From Flavobacteriales bacterium UBA7325 (lineage in GTDB: Bacteria; Bacteroidota; Bacteroidia; Flavobacteriales_D; Crocinitomicaceae), in assembly GCA_002471375.1 (NCBI GenBank), contig DKPV01000005.1, forward strand, positions 1-37,929: 37,929 nucleotides of DNA, written 5' to 3'. Positions 7,479 to 15,757 of this stretch are shown here, one piece after another. Below the pieces are notes generated by a model, which was not told where the DNA came from, searched no databases, and saw only the letters and a program-made list of their open reading frames with translations. The translations under genes and the position numbers were made by a program. The stretch's first letter is position 1. Each line of letters opens with the position of its first letter.

Positions 7479-10400
7479 TTACTGTCCGTTAATGTCAATA
7501 ATTGGGTTCGTATCTGGTGTGACGTTCTTAGGTTGCGATTTTAACTGCATAAGCTCATCCCACAATTCGTTTGCTTCATCAATAATACCATCAGTTTGAT
7601 TTTGATAGTGTTCTCTGACTGATTTCAATGTTTGCTCCGCTTCGACCAGTTCATTTTTAACTATTTGAACTCTCGTCTTAAGAATCAAACTCTTCGCGAT
7701 CCAGTAATTATATGCTGGGCGCATTTGAAGTAACTTGTCAATTTCTCCCATTGATTTTTCTGTATCACCTCTTTGATAATAAAGGTCTGCTAGAGCATAT
7801 CTCGATTCCGCCCCCCGTTCAGAGGTGACATTTGTTATCATCCAATCAAGTGATGATTTAGCGCCATTGAAGTTGTTGAGTCGGTAATTAGAAATAGCCT
7901 TCACATAATGGGCTAGCTCTTTATTCTCCCCGTTTAACTGAGATTCATTCAACACTTTAGATGCGTATGTACTGGCATTCGACCAGCTCTCTGTGAGGTA
8001 GTAACTTCTCATTAGTCCGAATCGAGCATTGAATTTATTCTCTGGATCCCCTGAAACACTTTCAATTCTGCGGTAGTAAGGAATCACATCATTGTACTCT
8101 CCATTGTTATAGAGGTACTTTGCAACTCTGAGAGCAGCAAGTTCTGTGTTTGCATTGTTAACCGGACTTTGTAAAACTTCGCGATATATATTAATAGCCT
8201 CTACTTCATTTTCTATTCCGTAATGACTATGCGCTAAAAAATATTTCACATCTTCCTTATATCGTCCTGATGGGAATTTAGCTAAATACTTCTCAAACTT
8301 CGGGATTGCATTTTGATAACGCTGACGTTGAGAAACAGAGCTATCAGTATAGGCCGTCATAGCAGGAATGTAATAAAGGTTTTCCTGTTCGTTTGGATCA
8401 AGTTGGAAACATGGGTAGAGTCTTGGCAGCTCTTCAATTTTTTCCGGTTGACCCATATCAGTATATAAATCCTTCAATCCATTAGCGACATCTTTGCACA
8501 CCTTTTGATCTGCACCAAATTGAGTCATTACTTCTTTGTATGCCTGTTCAGATTGTGAATATTGTTTCAACTTCCCATAAATGAATGCGATGTTAATCTT
8601 CGCTGACATTACTTTGTTAGAAGAAGGGTAGTCAGTCACTAATCGTTGATAGTATGTTTTTGCTTTTTCGTAACGTTCATCTGACTTATACGTTTCGGCA
8701 ACTTCAAAAATCGACAGCTGTAAATACTTCGAACTCGAATAGTTGTTTATTATGTCTAGCAGCTTAGCTGTTTTCTCGGTGGGTCTGCCCATGTACCCGA
8801 GAGTTTTAGCCATATAGAACAGTGCTTGATCATCAAACCCTTCGTCCATGTCTATTGCTTTCTGGTAACTTCTAACAGCATCGTCATTTTTACTTATTAA
8901 AAAGCTCGCATCTCCTATTCGCATATATGCGTCTGCTAGTTTCTTACTACTAAATGGGTCCGACTGGACATAAGTTCCAAAGGCATCAATAGTTCGCTGG
9001 TGTTCTTTCTCAGCAGCATCCATTGCTCTTTTTTTGGAAGATCCGCTACTCGCTGCATCAATTTTCTTTTGTAGGATTCTTGCCTTATCAACATAGCAAT
9101 ACCCGATGTTGTATTGAGCCTCTTGCTTTAGTCTTGGAGATAGGGTCGAAGGCAATGCTCTAAAGCTTTTATATTCAGTAATTGCTCTATCGTAATCTTT
9201 CATTCTGTAATAAGCGTCCGCCTTCCAATAAGCCGCTTTACCTGTCATTTCTGGGTCAACTGGGTATTTGTTCACCTTATCAAATGATTCGATTGATCCT
9301 GGAAAATTGTTTTTCTGGAAACGATCTACACCTTTGTTGAAAGCTACCAGTTGGTATGCCATCTTCAGCTTAATGTCCTTATTAGGAATTTTATCAAGTG
9401 ATGTAAGCGCCTTCTCATAATTATTGGTGCTGGTATAAACATTCACTAAGTATTGATAGACGTCATCACGACGTTCAGAATTCGGATAGCGTTCAAGGTA
9501 CATTTCAAATGCCTCAACCGCCTCATCGTATGGGTTAATATCTAACTTGTAAGAGAGGATTGCAAAGTTGTAAAGTGCATCTTCTTGAACTACTGGATTA
9601 GCATCGATGAACGCTGCTTCTTCAAAAGCCGCTCGAGCCGAAACTTTCTTGTCTGCCTTTAACTGACATTCACCAATGTGATAAAATGCAACTTGACCTA
9701 AACTATCTTTTTCCTTCTTTACCCGATCAAACATTCTGATCGCTTTATCACAGGTCCCGGCTTTATAGTATGCATGGCCTAGCCTGTAATCTTCGTCTCG
9801 CGTTGTATTGGATACTCGATCGTACTTCTCCAAGTAGGGAACAGCCTCAGCATAGCGACCTGTGCGGTAATAAGCATCTCCGATTAGATGGTTTAAATCT
9901 TTCTCGTTTACTATTTTTCCATCCACCTTCACACGATTCGCATATTCAGTTACAAGCTCATACTTACCTTGCAGGTAGTATATTTGAGCAATATAATACG
10001 CTACAACAGTTCCAAATTTCTCATCATCTTCCAACGCTAAGAACCCATCGAGTGCCACTTGATATTGTTCATTTTTGTAGGCTATGTGCGAATAATAATA
10101 GAGTGCCGGTTTGGCATATTGAGAAGTTCCTCCTTTTACTTCATAAAAAGCATCACGGGCCTCATCCATCTGATCTTCTTGGAAATAAGAATAACCCAAT
10201 TTGAAATAAAACTCTTCACGATCAACTTCTTCGATATCTTGTACGCTTAACTTGTTAAACCAAGCAAGTGCTTCTTCGTATTTCTTCTTGTAGTAATAAA
10301 ATTTACCCAATCGAAAATATATATCCTTCTTATAGATGCTCTCCGGATAATCGTAATTAAACTGGGTAAGCAAATCTAGAGCATCATTATTATAAAGCTC

Positions 10401-10631
10401 CAATGCCGATAAACCTTCATAATATCTGGCCTTTATTTGCATCGGATCATTTGGTTGATTGAACTCGTCAACAAACAACCTAAATGTCTTTCGTGCTGCT
10501 CCGTACTGTTCCTTTTCGAACAATTCTTCTGCGCGGTAAAATTCTGCATAGTCGCTGTTATACTTTTCGGACGTTTGTCCAAAAGATGTATGACACATTG
10601 CGATCAATAAGATAAGAAGATACTTTCCCAT
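7479..10631 (-). CDS. Large secreted tetratricopeptide-repeat protein
   Basis: The 1050-residue product has a signal peptide (MGKYLLILLIAM..., probable cleavage before Gln19) and then almost nothing but TPR-like helix pairs, around twenty or more. Repeats such as EDALYNFAILSYKL, KAAYWKADAYYRMKDYDRAI, QALFYMAKTLGYMGR and SRYALADLYYQRGDTEKSM are easy to see. A Gln/Asn/Pro-rich tail ends the protein. TPR solenoids bind partner proteins, so this is likely a periplasmic scaffold. The gene is directly upstream of the barrel gene (1 nt to its start), which points to a shared complex, and is divergent from ftsE across about 245 nt. It is larger than the BamD/Gld-type TPR proteins. Function is not established. 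Confidence 0.85.
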   Translation of the reverse strand: MGKYLLILLIAMCHTSFGQTSEKYNSDYAEFYRAEELFEKEQYGAARKTFRLFVDEFNQPNDPMQIKARYYEGLSALELYNNDALDLLTQFNYDYPESIYKKDIYFRLGKFYYYKKKYEEALAWFNKLSVQDIEEVDREEFYFKLGYSYFQEDQMDEARDAFYEVKGGTSQYAKPALYYYSHIAYKNEQYQVALDGFLALEDDEKFGTVVAYYIAQIYYLQGKYELVTEYANRVKVDGKIVNEKDLNHLIGDAYYRTGRYAEAVPYLEKYDRVSNTTRDEDYRLGHAYYKAGTCDKAIRMFDRVKKEKDSLGQVAFYHIGECQLKADKKVSARAAFEEAAFIDANPVVQEDALYNFAILSYKLDINPYDEAVEAFEMYLERYPNSERRDDVYQYLVNVYTSTNNYEKALTSLDKIPNKDIKLKMAYQLVAFNKGVDRFQKNNFPGSIESFDKVNKYPVDPEMTGKAAYWKADAYYRMKDYDRAITEYKSFRALPSTLSPRLKQEAQYNIGYCYVDKARILQKKIDAASSGSSKKRAMDAAEKEHQRTIDAFGTYVQSDPFSSKKLADAYMRIGDASFLISKNDDAVRSYQKAIDMDEGFDDQALFYMAKTLGYMGRPTEKTAKLLDIINNYSSSKYLQLSIFEVAETYKSDERYEKAKTYYQRLVTDYPSSNKVMSAKINIAFIYGKLKQYSQSEQAYKEVMTQFGADQKVCKDVANGLKDLYTDMGQPEKIEELPRLYPCFQLDPNEQENLYYIPAMTAYTDSSVSQRQRYQNAIPKFEKYLAKFPSGRYKEDVKYFLAHSHYGIENEVEAINIYREVLQSPVNNANTELAALRVAKYLYNNGEYNDVIPYYRRIESVSGDPENKFNARFGLMRSYYLTESWSNASTYASKVLNESQLNGENKELAHYVKAISNYRLNNFNGAKSSLDWMITNVTSERGAESRYALADLYYQRGDTEKSMGEIDKLLQMRPAYNYWIAKSLILKTRVQIVKNELVEAEQTLKSVREHYQNQTDGIIDEANELWDELMQLKSQPKNVTPDTNPIIDINGQ

Positions 10632-10848
10632 ACAACTGATACTTTTAATTGATATTAGGCATTATAAATATCGAATGCCGAATCTGGTTTATTCTTTAAA
10701 GAGGTTTATAAGATGAGATTCATGCGGGAACATCATATTAGAAACCACGCTAAAAGTATATCACTTGAATGCGTATTTGGAGAGACTATTCTAAAGTTTT
10801 AAACGTTTTTCTGTTAAGATTATTTTAGTCAAGGCAAGAATGATGCCG

Positions 10849-10856
10849 TACATTTG
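10849..10856 (+). promoter_or_regulatory. -7 box for ftsE
   Basis: TACATTTG matches TAnnTTTG exactly and predicts a start of transcription near 10861-10864, about 15 nt ahead of the ATG at 10878. A TTG inside the box (10854) is in frame but cannot serve as the start codon of this transcript. The remaining 10632-10848 interval shows no gene. Confidence 0.65.
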
Positions 10857-10877
10857 CGCAACTTTACTTCTAAGTAT

Positions 10878-11591
10878 ATGAGCAACGTAATTAATATATC
10901 GGACGGAAGAATTTTACAAAGCGGTGTAATTGTCTTAAAAAATGTGTCCCTTCAAATACAAGACGACGAGTTTGTATACCTCATCGGAAAAACTGGAAGT
11001 GGTAAAAGTAGCCTACTAAAAGTTCTCTATGGTGAACTATCACTCGCTGAAGGTTCTGGGAATATTGTTGAGTTTGATTTAACAAAAATGAAACGAAAGG
11101 ATATTCCGAAGCTACGCCGAAAGGTCGGAATTGTCTTCCAGGATTTTCAACTATTAACTGATCGTTCTGTCTTAAAGAACCTGATGTTCGTTATGGGTGC
11201 TTCTGGCTGGAAAGACAAGAAATTAATGACAGCTCGAGCCCATGAAGTATTAAGTCTTGTCGGAATTGAGGAAAAAATCAACTCGATGCCATTCGCACTA
11301 TCTGGAGGAGAACAACAGCGTGTTTCAATTGCTAGAGCACTTCTAAATAAACCGAAAATCATTCTTGCAGATGAGCCAACAGGTAATCTAGATCCCGAAA
11401 CTTCTGCAGAAATAATGCAATTGTTGATCGCAGTGGCAAAAGAAGAAAAGGCCGCCATCGTCATGGCTACGCATGACATGTCTATGGTTGAAAAATATCC
11501 TGGCAGAATTCTTCGTGTAGAAGATAATGAGGTGAAGGAGGTCAACACCATGAACCAGTTCGATCCTTTTACAAGTTTCTCAGCAAAATAA
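10878..11591 (+). CDS. ftsE: Cell-division ABC transporter ATP-binding protein FtsE
   Basis: FtsE is the cytoplasmic ATPase that pairs with membrane protein FtsX to control peptidoglycan hydrolases at division. From ATG 10878 the protein has 237 residues with Walker A GKTGSGKSS (37-45), Q-loop VFQDFQLL (Gln88), signature LSGGEQQRVS (141-150), Walker B IILADEP (161-167) and switch His199 in MATHD. The phrase QDFQLLTDRSVLKNL is characteristic of FtsE as opposed to LolD-type ATPases. I prefer 10878 to the in-frame TTG at 10854, which lies within the promoter. ftsX is not adjacent, which is usual in Bacteroidetes. An ABC ATPase of the related MacB/LolD group is a less likely alternative. Confidence 0.9.
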   Translation: MSNVINISDGRILQSGVIVLKNVSLQIQDDEFVYLIGKTGSGKSSLLKVLYGELSLAEGSGNIVEFDLTKMKRKDIPKLRRKVGIVFQDFQLLTDRSVLKNLMFVMGASGWKDKKLMTARAHEVLSLVGIEEKINSMPFALSGGEQQRVSIARALLNKPKIILADEPTGNLDPETSAEIMQLLIAVAKEEKAAIVMATHDMSMVEKYPGRILRVEDNEVKEVNTMNQFDPFTSFSAK

Positions 11592-11661
11592 GTTCCTTCC
11601 TGGTTTTTATTACCTACTCTCAAACTTCTGACTAACTTCCATATCTCATAAAACAGGCCAA

Positions 11662-12093
11662 ATGATTAAACCAATCTTATTTGCTGGGGCAACTTTACTC
11701 CTTTCAACAAGCGTTCGAGCTCAAGATAATTTTGAAGGAGATATTACTTGGAAAAATAAAGTGAAGAAACGCCAACACTCTACGAATGATGGCGGGAAAT
11801 ATTCGTCCTTCTTTACTCTGTTTCAAGGTGATAATATCATGATGATCTACAATGATTCTGAGGCGAATATGGATGAGACAGATGAAGAGGACAAGAAGAA
11901 AAGAAATACCGTAGCAGCCATTATTACTCTAGGAAGTGATGGTGAAATTAGCCGCAAAACATTCTTTGATTTCAAAAATGATGAGAAGCGAACTTTAGTT
12001 CCAAAAATGTGTGAGAAGATGAGTGAAAACGAAATGCTACTTTATACGCAAGCGAGTAAAAAGGGGCGAATCCTTGGGTGGGTTACTCTATAG
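11662..12093 (+). CDS. Secreted protein of unknown function
   Basis: The 143-residue product starts with a clear signal peptide ending STSVRAQ, predicted to leave Gln at the mature N-terminus. The body is polar with a very acidic stretch (DETDEEDKKKR) and a short hydrophobic strand (NTVAAIITL); the C-terminus ends ILGWVTL. Beta-strand patterns (FEGDITWKNKV, YSSFFTLFQGDNIMMIYND) suggest a small all-beta periplasmic or secreted domain. I do not recognise the family. It lies 70 nt after ftsE in the same direction, and is convergent with the GNAT gene 15 nt away. No obvious promoter box was found directly upstream, so it may be read from ftsE. Confidence 0.7.
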   Translation: MIKPILFAGATLLLSTSVRAQDNFEGDITWKNKVKKRQHSTNDGGKYSSFFTLFQGDNIMMIYNDSEANMDETDEEDKKKRNTVAAIITLGSDGEISRKTFFDFKNDEKRTLVPKMCEKMSENEMLLYTQASKKGRILGWVTL

Positions 12094-12108
12094 TTATTTG
12101 GACTCCTT

Positions 12109-12684
12109 TTATTTAGGATCTCTTCTCATAAACCAAAGCGGTTTTCCTCCGCCGGAATCTTCCCAAGTGTGATAGATTTCGAAGCCATAGCGTTCGTAAA
12201 CCACTTTATTTCTTGGTACAGATGTTTCTAAGAAAATTGCTAGGTCTTCTTTTTTAGATAATTCAAACAGGTAGTCCTTCAATTCAAAAGCTGCATGTCC
12301 AGCTCCCTTTTGCGCACCCAGGAACCAAAAATATAAGTGATCGTCTTCCGTTCTATGTTTCTTCAAATACGCTTCTCGCTTCAACGTTTGGATCACCTTT
12401 TTCGGGGGAATGGATAACGCAAAGCGTACTTCCAAGTAGATTTCTTTTAAACTAAATGACTTGCTTTTCGAGTGAAAAATCAGAGCTGTCGCCATTCGGT
12501 TGTCAGATAAATACGCGCCTCTTCTATTAAGTGCTTTAATAAAGGCATAATCTGCTAGTCGACTTATTTTCTTCGTTCGAATACCACCATCACCGATTAC
12601 AATATTTACACTTGGATTAGCGTCGAATGTATCCGCAATAATTCTTACAGAGTCCTTTTTATCCTTTTTCGATGCTAGGAACAT
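12109..12684 (-). CDS. GNAT-family N-acetyltransferase
   Basis: The 191-residue protein shows the GNAT fold's C-terminal landmarks: the acetyl-CoA pyrophosphate loop around residue 127 (AQKGAGHAAFELKDYL, a variant of Q/RxxGxG/A), a beta-bulge strand DLAIFLETS, and the characteristic PRNKVVYERYGFEIYHTW segment. It transfers an acetyl group from acetyl-CoA to an amine; the substrate is unknown. The ATG overlaps the cyclase stop codon by one base (TAATG), so it is translationally coupled as the last gene of the pheS operon. A role connected with protein or peptide N-termini would be an attractive guess given the neighbouring cyclase, but the sequence does not show it. Confidence 0.85.
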   Translation of the reverse strand: MFLASKKDKKDSVRIIADTFDANPSVNIVIGDGGIRTKKISRLADYAFIKALNRRGAYLSDNRMATALIFHSKSKSFSLKEIYLEVRFALSIPPKKVIQTLKREAYLKKHRTEDDHLYFWFLGAQKGAGHAAFELKDYLFELSKKEDLAIFLETSVPRNKVVYERYGFEIYHTWEDSGGGKPLWFMRRDPK

Positions 12685-13766
12685 TACTTCTTCTCGAACT
12701 TGACCCTAAACATTTTTGACCAATATTTCCCAGTCATATATGTTTTATTGGTTTCAGAATCAAAAGCAATTCCATTGAGAACGTCACCTCTTCCATCTGT
12801 TGATTTAACCAACTCTGAGGCATCTATCGTTTTTAGGACTTTCCCTGTTTCAGGGTCAACGACAACTACCATCGAAGTTTGATACACATTCGCATATATA
12901 AGTCCATCAATATATTCCAACTCATTTAGGTTGGAGATCGGCCCTGTGTTGTCATAAACATCAATCGTTCTTGTTGTTGTGAATGACAAAGGGTCACGGA
13001 AAACAATGCGTTCCGAACCACTTGACATAATCAGCGATTCGCCATCATTACATAGCCCCCATCCTTCTCCGACATAAGTGAGTTCTTGGATATTACCATG
13101 CAAATCATTCGCGTCGTAAACGTAACACACCTGACTCTGCCATGTTAATTGATAAAGCTTTTCATTCAGAATTGTAATTCCTTCTCCAAATCGAGTTGGA
13201 CCTAACCCCATGAATTTCCCTTCTTTCCATTTCCCAGAAGCTAAGTCAACCTCTGCTACTATCGTTTTTCCTGCTCGACCTGGATCTCCAGTCCCTTCAA
13301 ACAAACGACCTTGGTAAAACGCTAATCCTTGGGTATAACTTGATGATAGATGTGGATACGACCCTTCGATCTTAGCAATTAATTGTTCTGGTTCTATGTC
13401 AGACAATACCCGCAACATCAAATAGTCTGTATTCGTATTACCATCATTATCTGTTGCACGAAGTGTTAAGCGATGTCCTCCCATTAATTCTTGGTCGCCT
13501 TTGAGTTTAAAAACGACTGACCCTGTTGGAGTGTTCCAAGTTTTAAGCACCGTGTTATCCATGATCAACTCCATTGACTTAATTGGTTGCTCGACTCTTA
13601 ATTTCAAGTCAACTTTATCTCCAACGTGCATTGCAAGATTATCCTGATCAAAATCGAAAACCGCTAATTCTCCAGATTCTTGAGTAGGGTCTGATTTCAA
13701 TAGAGGTAAGATTAAGAGAGCTCCTCCAACGATCACAATTAGTGCAATGACTATTTTCTTTTTCAT
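12684..13766 (-). CDS. Glutaminyl-peptide cyclotransferase (beta-propeller type)
   Basis: This enzyme converts an N-terminal Gln of peptides to pyroglutamate. The 360-residue protein begins with a membrane segment (MKKKIVIALIVIV...) without lipobox, so it is probably anchored in the inner membrane facing the periplasm. Residues about 35-125 form an Ig-like extra domain (KVDLKLRVEQPIKSMEL...). The rest is the plant/bacterial-type glutamine cyclotransferase propeller with YTQGLAFYQGRLFEGTG, RFGEGITILNEKLYQLTW, GEGWGLCNDGESLIMSSGS, NLNELEYIDGLIYANV and VLNGIAFD. It follows ytxJ by 1 nt. In Bacteroidetes many exported proteins carry Gln at +1 of the mature chain; eight genes of this window do, which offers ready substrates. 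Confidence 0.93.
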   Translation of the reverse strand: MKKKIVIALIVIVGGALLILPLLKSDPTQESGELAVFDFDQDNLAMHVGDKVDLKLRVEQPIKSMELIMDNTVLKTWNTPTGSVVFKLKGDQELMGGHRLTLRATDNDGNTNTDYLMLRVLSDIEPEQLIAKIEGSYPHLSSSYTQGLAFYQGRLFEGTGDPGRAGKTIVAEVDLASGKWKEGKFMGLGPTRFGEGITILNEKLYQLTWQSQVCYVYDANDLHGNIQELTYVGEGWGLCNDGESLIMSSGSERIVFRDPLSFTTTRTIDVYDNTGPISNLNELEYIDGLIYANVYQTSMVVVVDPETGKVLKTIDASELVKSTDGRGDVLNGIAFDSETNKTYMTGKYWSKMFRVKFEKK

Positions 13767-13767
13767 C

Positions 13768-14139
13768 TTAGCTAATCGAGCTTAATGCCGCTCTTGCACT
13801 AATAGCAGTGTGAGTTGCTGTGTAAACCACTTCGTTATTCTTTAAGACGATCACTTGAGGGGACTGATGCATAACTCCAGTAAGTTCTGCTATTTGATTC
13901 GAAATATCACGATAGTTCAGTAAGTCCAAATAGTAAATTCCTATCTCCTCCTCTGTTCCTTCCCATCCACTTTGAAATCCAGAGAACGCCATTGATGAAA
14001 TACTGCATCTAGTACTGTGCTTAAATAGCAGGATCGGCTTCTCAGTAGAAGAGTCCAACACTTCTTTTAATTGATCAACTGATGTTAACTGATTCCAAGG
14101 TAACTCCTTGCTTTCTTGTGATTTGCCGAACCATCCCAT
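13768..14139 (-). CDS. ytxJ: Bacillithiol-system redox protein YtxJ
   Basis: A 123-residue cytoplasmic thioredoxin-fold protein, the usual YtxJ size. The active-site region LLFKHSTRCSISSMAFSGF contains a single Cys45 followed by Ser48, a monothiol site as in bacilliredoxins. The strand ending HQSPQVIVLKNNEVVYTATH carries the cis-Pro expected of the fold. YtxJ is associated with organisms that make bacillithiol and is thought to reverse S-bacillithiolation. The start is only 2 nt from the pheS stop and its end 1 nt from the cyclase start, so it sits inside a compact operon whose other members have no obvious redox link. Confidence 0.92.
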   Translation of the reverse strand: MGWFGKSQESKELPWNQLTSVDQLKEVLDSSTEKPILLFKHSTRCSISSMAFSGFQSGWEGTEEEIGIYYLDLLNYRDISNQIAELTGVMHQSPQVIVLKNNEVVYTATHTAISARAALSSIS

Positions 14140-14141
14140 AA

Positions 14142-15164
14142 TTACATTTCAGGTGTAAATTGTTTCAAGAATCGAAGATCATTTTCTGAATACAACCGTA
14201 GATCGTTCACTCTATATTTCAATTGTGCTATTCGTTCTACTCCCATTCCAAAAGCAAAACCAGTGAATTCTTTACTGTCGATATTACTTGCTTCCAGAAC
14301 ATTTGGATCTACCATTCCACAACCTAAGATCTCCAACCATCCGGAATACTTACAAACATTACATCCTTTTCCACTACAAATAGTACAAGAAATGTCAACC
14401 TCAGCACTTGGTTCTGTAAACGGGAAATAAGATGGTCGTAATCTAATTTGTGCTTTTTCACCGAACATCTCTTTTGCGAAGTACAGTAGAGTCTGTTTTA
14501 GATCAGCAAAAGAGACATTCTTATCGATGTACAATCCTTCTACTTGGTGAAAAAAGCAGTGTGCTCTTGCAGAAATTGCCTCATTTCTATAAACTCTCCC
14601 TGGAGAAATTGTTCTGATTGGTGGTTTAGAGTTCTCCATCACACGAACTTGAACCGATGAGGTATGAGTACGTAATGCTATTTCTTCTTCTCCCTTTTCT
14701 ATGAAAAAAGTGTCTTGCATATCTCTTGCTGGATGCTCCGGAGGAAAGTTCAAAGCAGAGAAATTATGCCAATCATCTTCTATTTCTGGTCCCTCAGAAA
14801 CTGAAAATCCAATTCTACTGAAGATTTCGATAATCTCACTTCTCACAATTGAGAGAGGATGACGCGCACCAATTTCAATTTGATCAGCTGGTCTAGAAAG
14901 ATCGATTTTTTGACTTTCTCCTTGATTATCAGCTAAATTCTCCTGTGCTTTATCAAAAGTTCCTTGTGCGAACTCTCGCAATCCATTAAGAAGCTGTCCG
15001 ACCGTTCTTTTCTCTTCATTTGGAACAGACTTCAGTTCTCCAAACAACTGTTTTACAACACTTTTAGAGCCTAAAAACTTAATTCTGAAGTCTTCTAAAT
15101 GTTGCTTTGATTCGATCAAATAACCATCAATCTCCTTCTTTATTTTTGTAATCTTATCGTTCAT
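14142..15164 (-). CDS. pheS: Phenylalanyl-tRNA synthetase alpha subunit
   Basis: PheS is the catalytic subunit of the cytoplasmic alpha2-beta2 enzyme that charges tRNA-Phe. The 340-residue length is standard. An N-terminal helical arm (about 1-95) is followed by the class II core: RHPLSIVRSEII, DTFFIE, LRTHTSSVQVR, motif 2 around SPGRVYRNEAISARA, the Cys-rich turn SCTICSGKGCNVCKYSGWLE with GCGMVDPNVL, and motif 3 GFAFGMGVERIAQLKY (302-317). The beta subunit gene pheT is not here, which is usual in Bacteroidetes. It leads the operon pheS-ytxJ-cyclase-GNAT. A 10-bp inverted repeat lies in its upstream region; no obvious attenuator was found. Confidence 0.97.
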   Translation of the reverse strand: MNDKITKIKKEIDGYLIESKQHLEDFRIKFLGSKSVVKQLFGELKSVPNEEKRTVGQLLNGLREFAQGTFDKAQENLADNQGESQKIDLSRPADQIEIGARHPLSIVRSEIIEIFSRIGFSVSEGPEIEDDWHNFSALNFPPEHPARDMQDTFFIEKGEEEIALRTHTSSVQVRVMENSKPPIRTISPGRVYRNEAISARAHCFFHQVEGLYIDKNVSFADLKQTLLYFAKEMFGEKAQIRLRPSYFPFTEPSAEVDISCTICSGKGCNVCKYSGWLEILGCGMVDPNVLEASNIDSKEFTGFAFGMGVERIAQLKYRVNDLRLYSENDLRFLKQFTPEM

Positions 15165-15193
15165 TTCTTTGTCTTGTCAGCCAACTCTTCCTT

Positions 15194-15253
15194 AATTAAC
15201 TACGTTTAACCTGTATAACCAACTAATACTGCAATTTTCTGTGGTAGTTAATT
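15194..15253. repeat. Inverted repeat in the pheS upstream region
   Basis: AATTAACTAC (15194-15203) and GTAGTTAATT (15244-15253) are perfect 10-bp arms separated by 40 nt, in the gap between divergent pheS and the lipoprotein at 15366. They could be paired operator half-sites or form a leader stem; AT-rich chance is also possible. Confidence 0.4.
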
Positions 15254-15335
15254 GTTTATGTAACAAAAGCGTATTGTGTGCGTACGAAGTTAAGAATTCA
15301 GAGTCAAAGTTTTTTACAGAATCTGATTTTTAGCG

Positions 15336-15343
15336 TATATTTG
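15336..15343 (+). promoter_or_regulatory. -7 box for the lipoprotein pair
   Basis: TATATTTG matches TAnnTTTG exactly. A T run at 15310-15315 lies 20 nt upstream in place of the -33 TTG. The predicted leader is about 19 nt. Confidence 0.6.
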
Positions 15344-15365
15344 AAGACTATCATCATAAGACACT

Positions 15366-15746
15366 ATGAATAAGGCAAGAAAAATAGGATTGATGTTGTT
15401 TGTTTGTTTATCGGTTGGATTTGTTCAATCATGTAAAAACAAGGAACCATCAGGAATAAAAATATTTGTCCGTTCAGCGAGTAATGAACTTGTTGAGGGA
15501 GCGAAAGTTATTATCGTTGGTGATATCAATTCCGATCCGGAGACACTGGAATATGTGGATACGGTAATCACAAATGTTTCTGGTTTCGCTACATTTAATA
15601 TGAAAGCTTACTATGACGTCGCTGGTGATGATAATGTTGTTGCATATTTTGATGTGATCGCAAAGTTTGATACTAAAACTGCTACTGGATATCTTAGAAG
15701 TCGATCGCATACAACTGCAGTCGAAACTGTTTATCTACCAAATTAA
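15366..15746 (+). CDS. Small lipoprotein with Ig/transthyretin-like domain
   Basis: The 126-residue product has a type II signal peptide with lipobox VQSC (Cys23), so it is an envelope lipoprotein. The mature part has a beta-sandwich rhythm, with KIFVRSASNELVEGAKVIIV, then YVDTVITNVSGFATFNM and a final TAVETVYLP strand. This 'valuable-variable-G-x-A-x-F' layout is that of carboxypeptidase-regulatory/transthyretin-like domains. The next gene (11 nt downstream) encodes a protein of the same length and plan (DTxxTNxxGxAxFN), so the two are diverged paralogues in one operon. Function is unknown; such lipoproteins often bind or cap polymeric envelope components, which is only a suggestion. Confidence 0.8.
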   Translation: MNKARKIGLMLFVCLSVGFVQSCKNKEPSGIKIFVRSASNELVEGAKVIIVGDINSDPETLEYVDTVITNVSGFATFNMKAYYDVAGDDNVVAYFDVIAKFDTKTATGYLRSRSHTTAVETVYLPN

Positions 15747-15757
15747 AACAATCAATT

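Noticed and set aside
7478..7498. Upstream ATG of the barrel gene (7498)
   Set aside because: It would add seven polar residues before the signal peptide and overlap the TPR gene; ATG 7477 fits better.
10632..10848. Small ORF (MRFMREHHIRN...) in the gap before ftsE
   Set aside because: Only 29 codons with no signal peptide, promoter or conserved pattern.
10854..10877. TTG start adding eight residues to FtsE
   Set aside because: The TTG lies inside the -7 box TACATTTG and would not be transcribed from that promoter.
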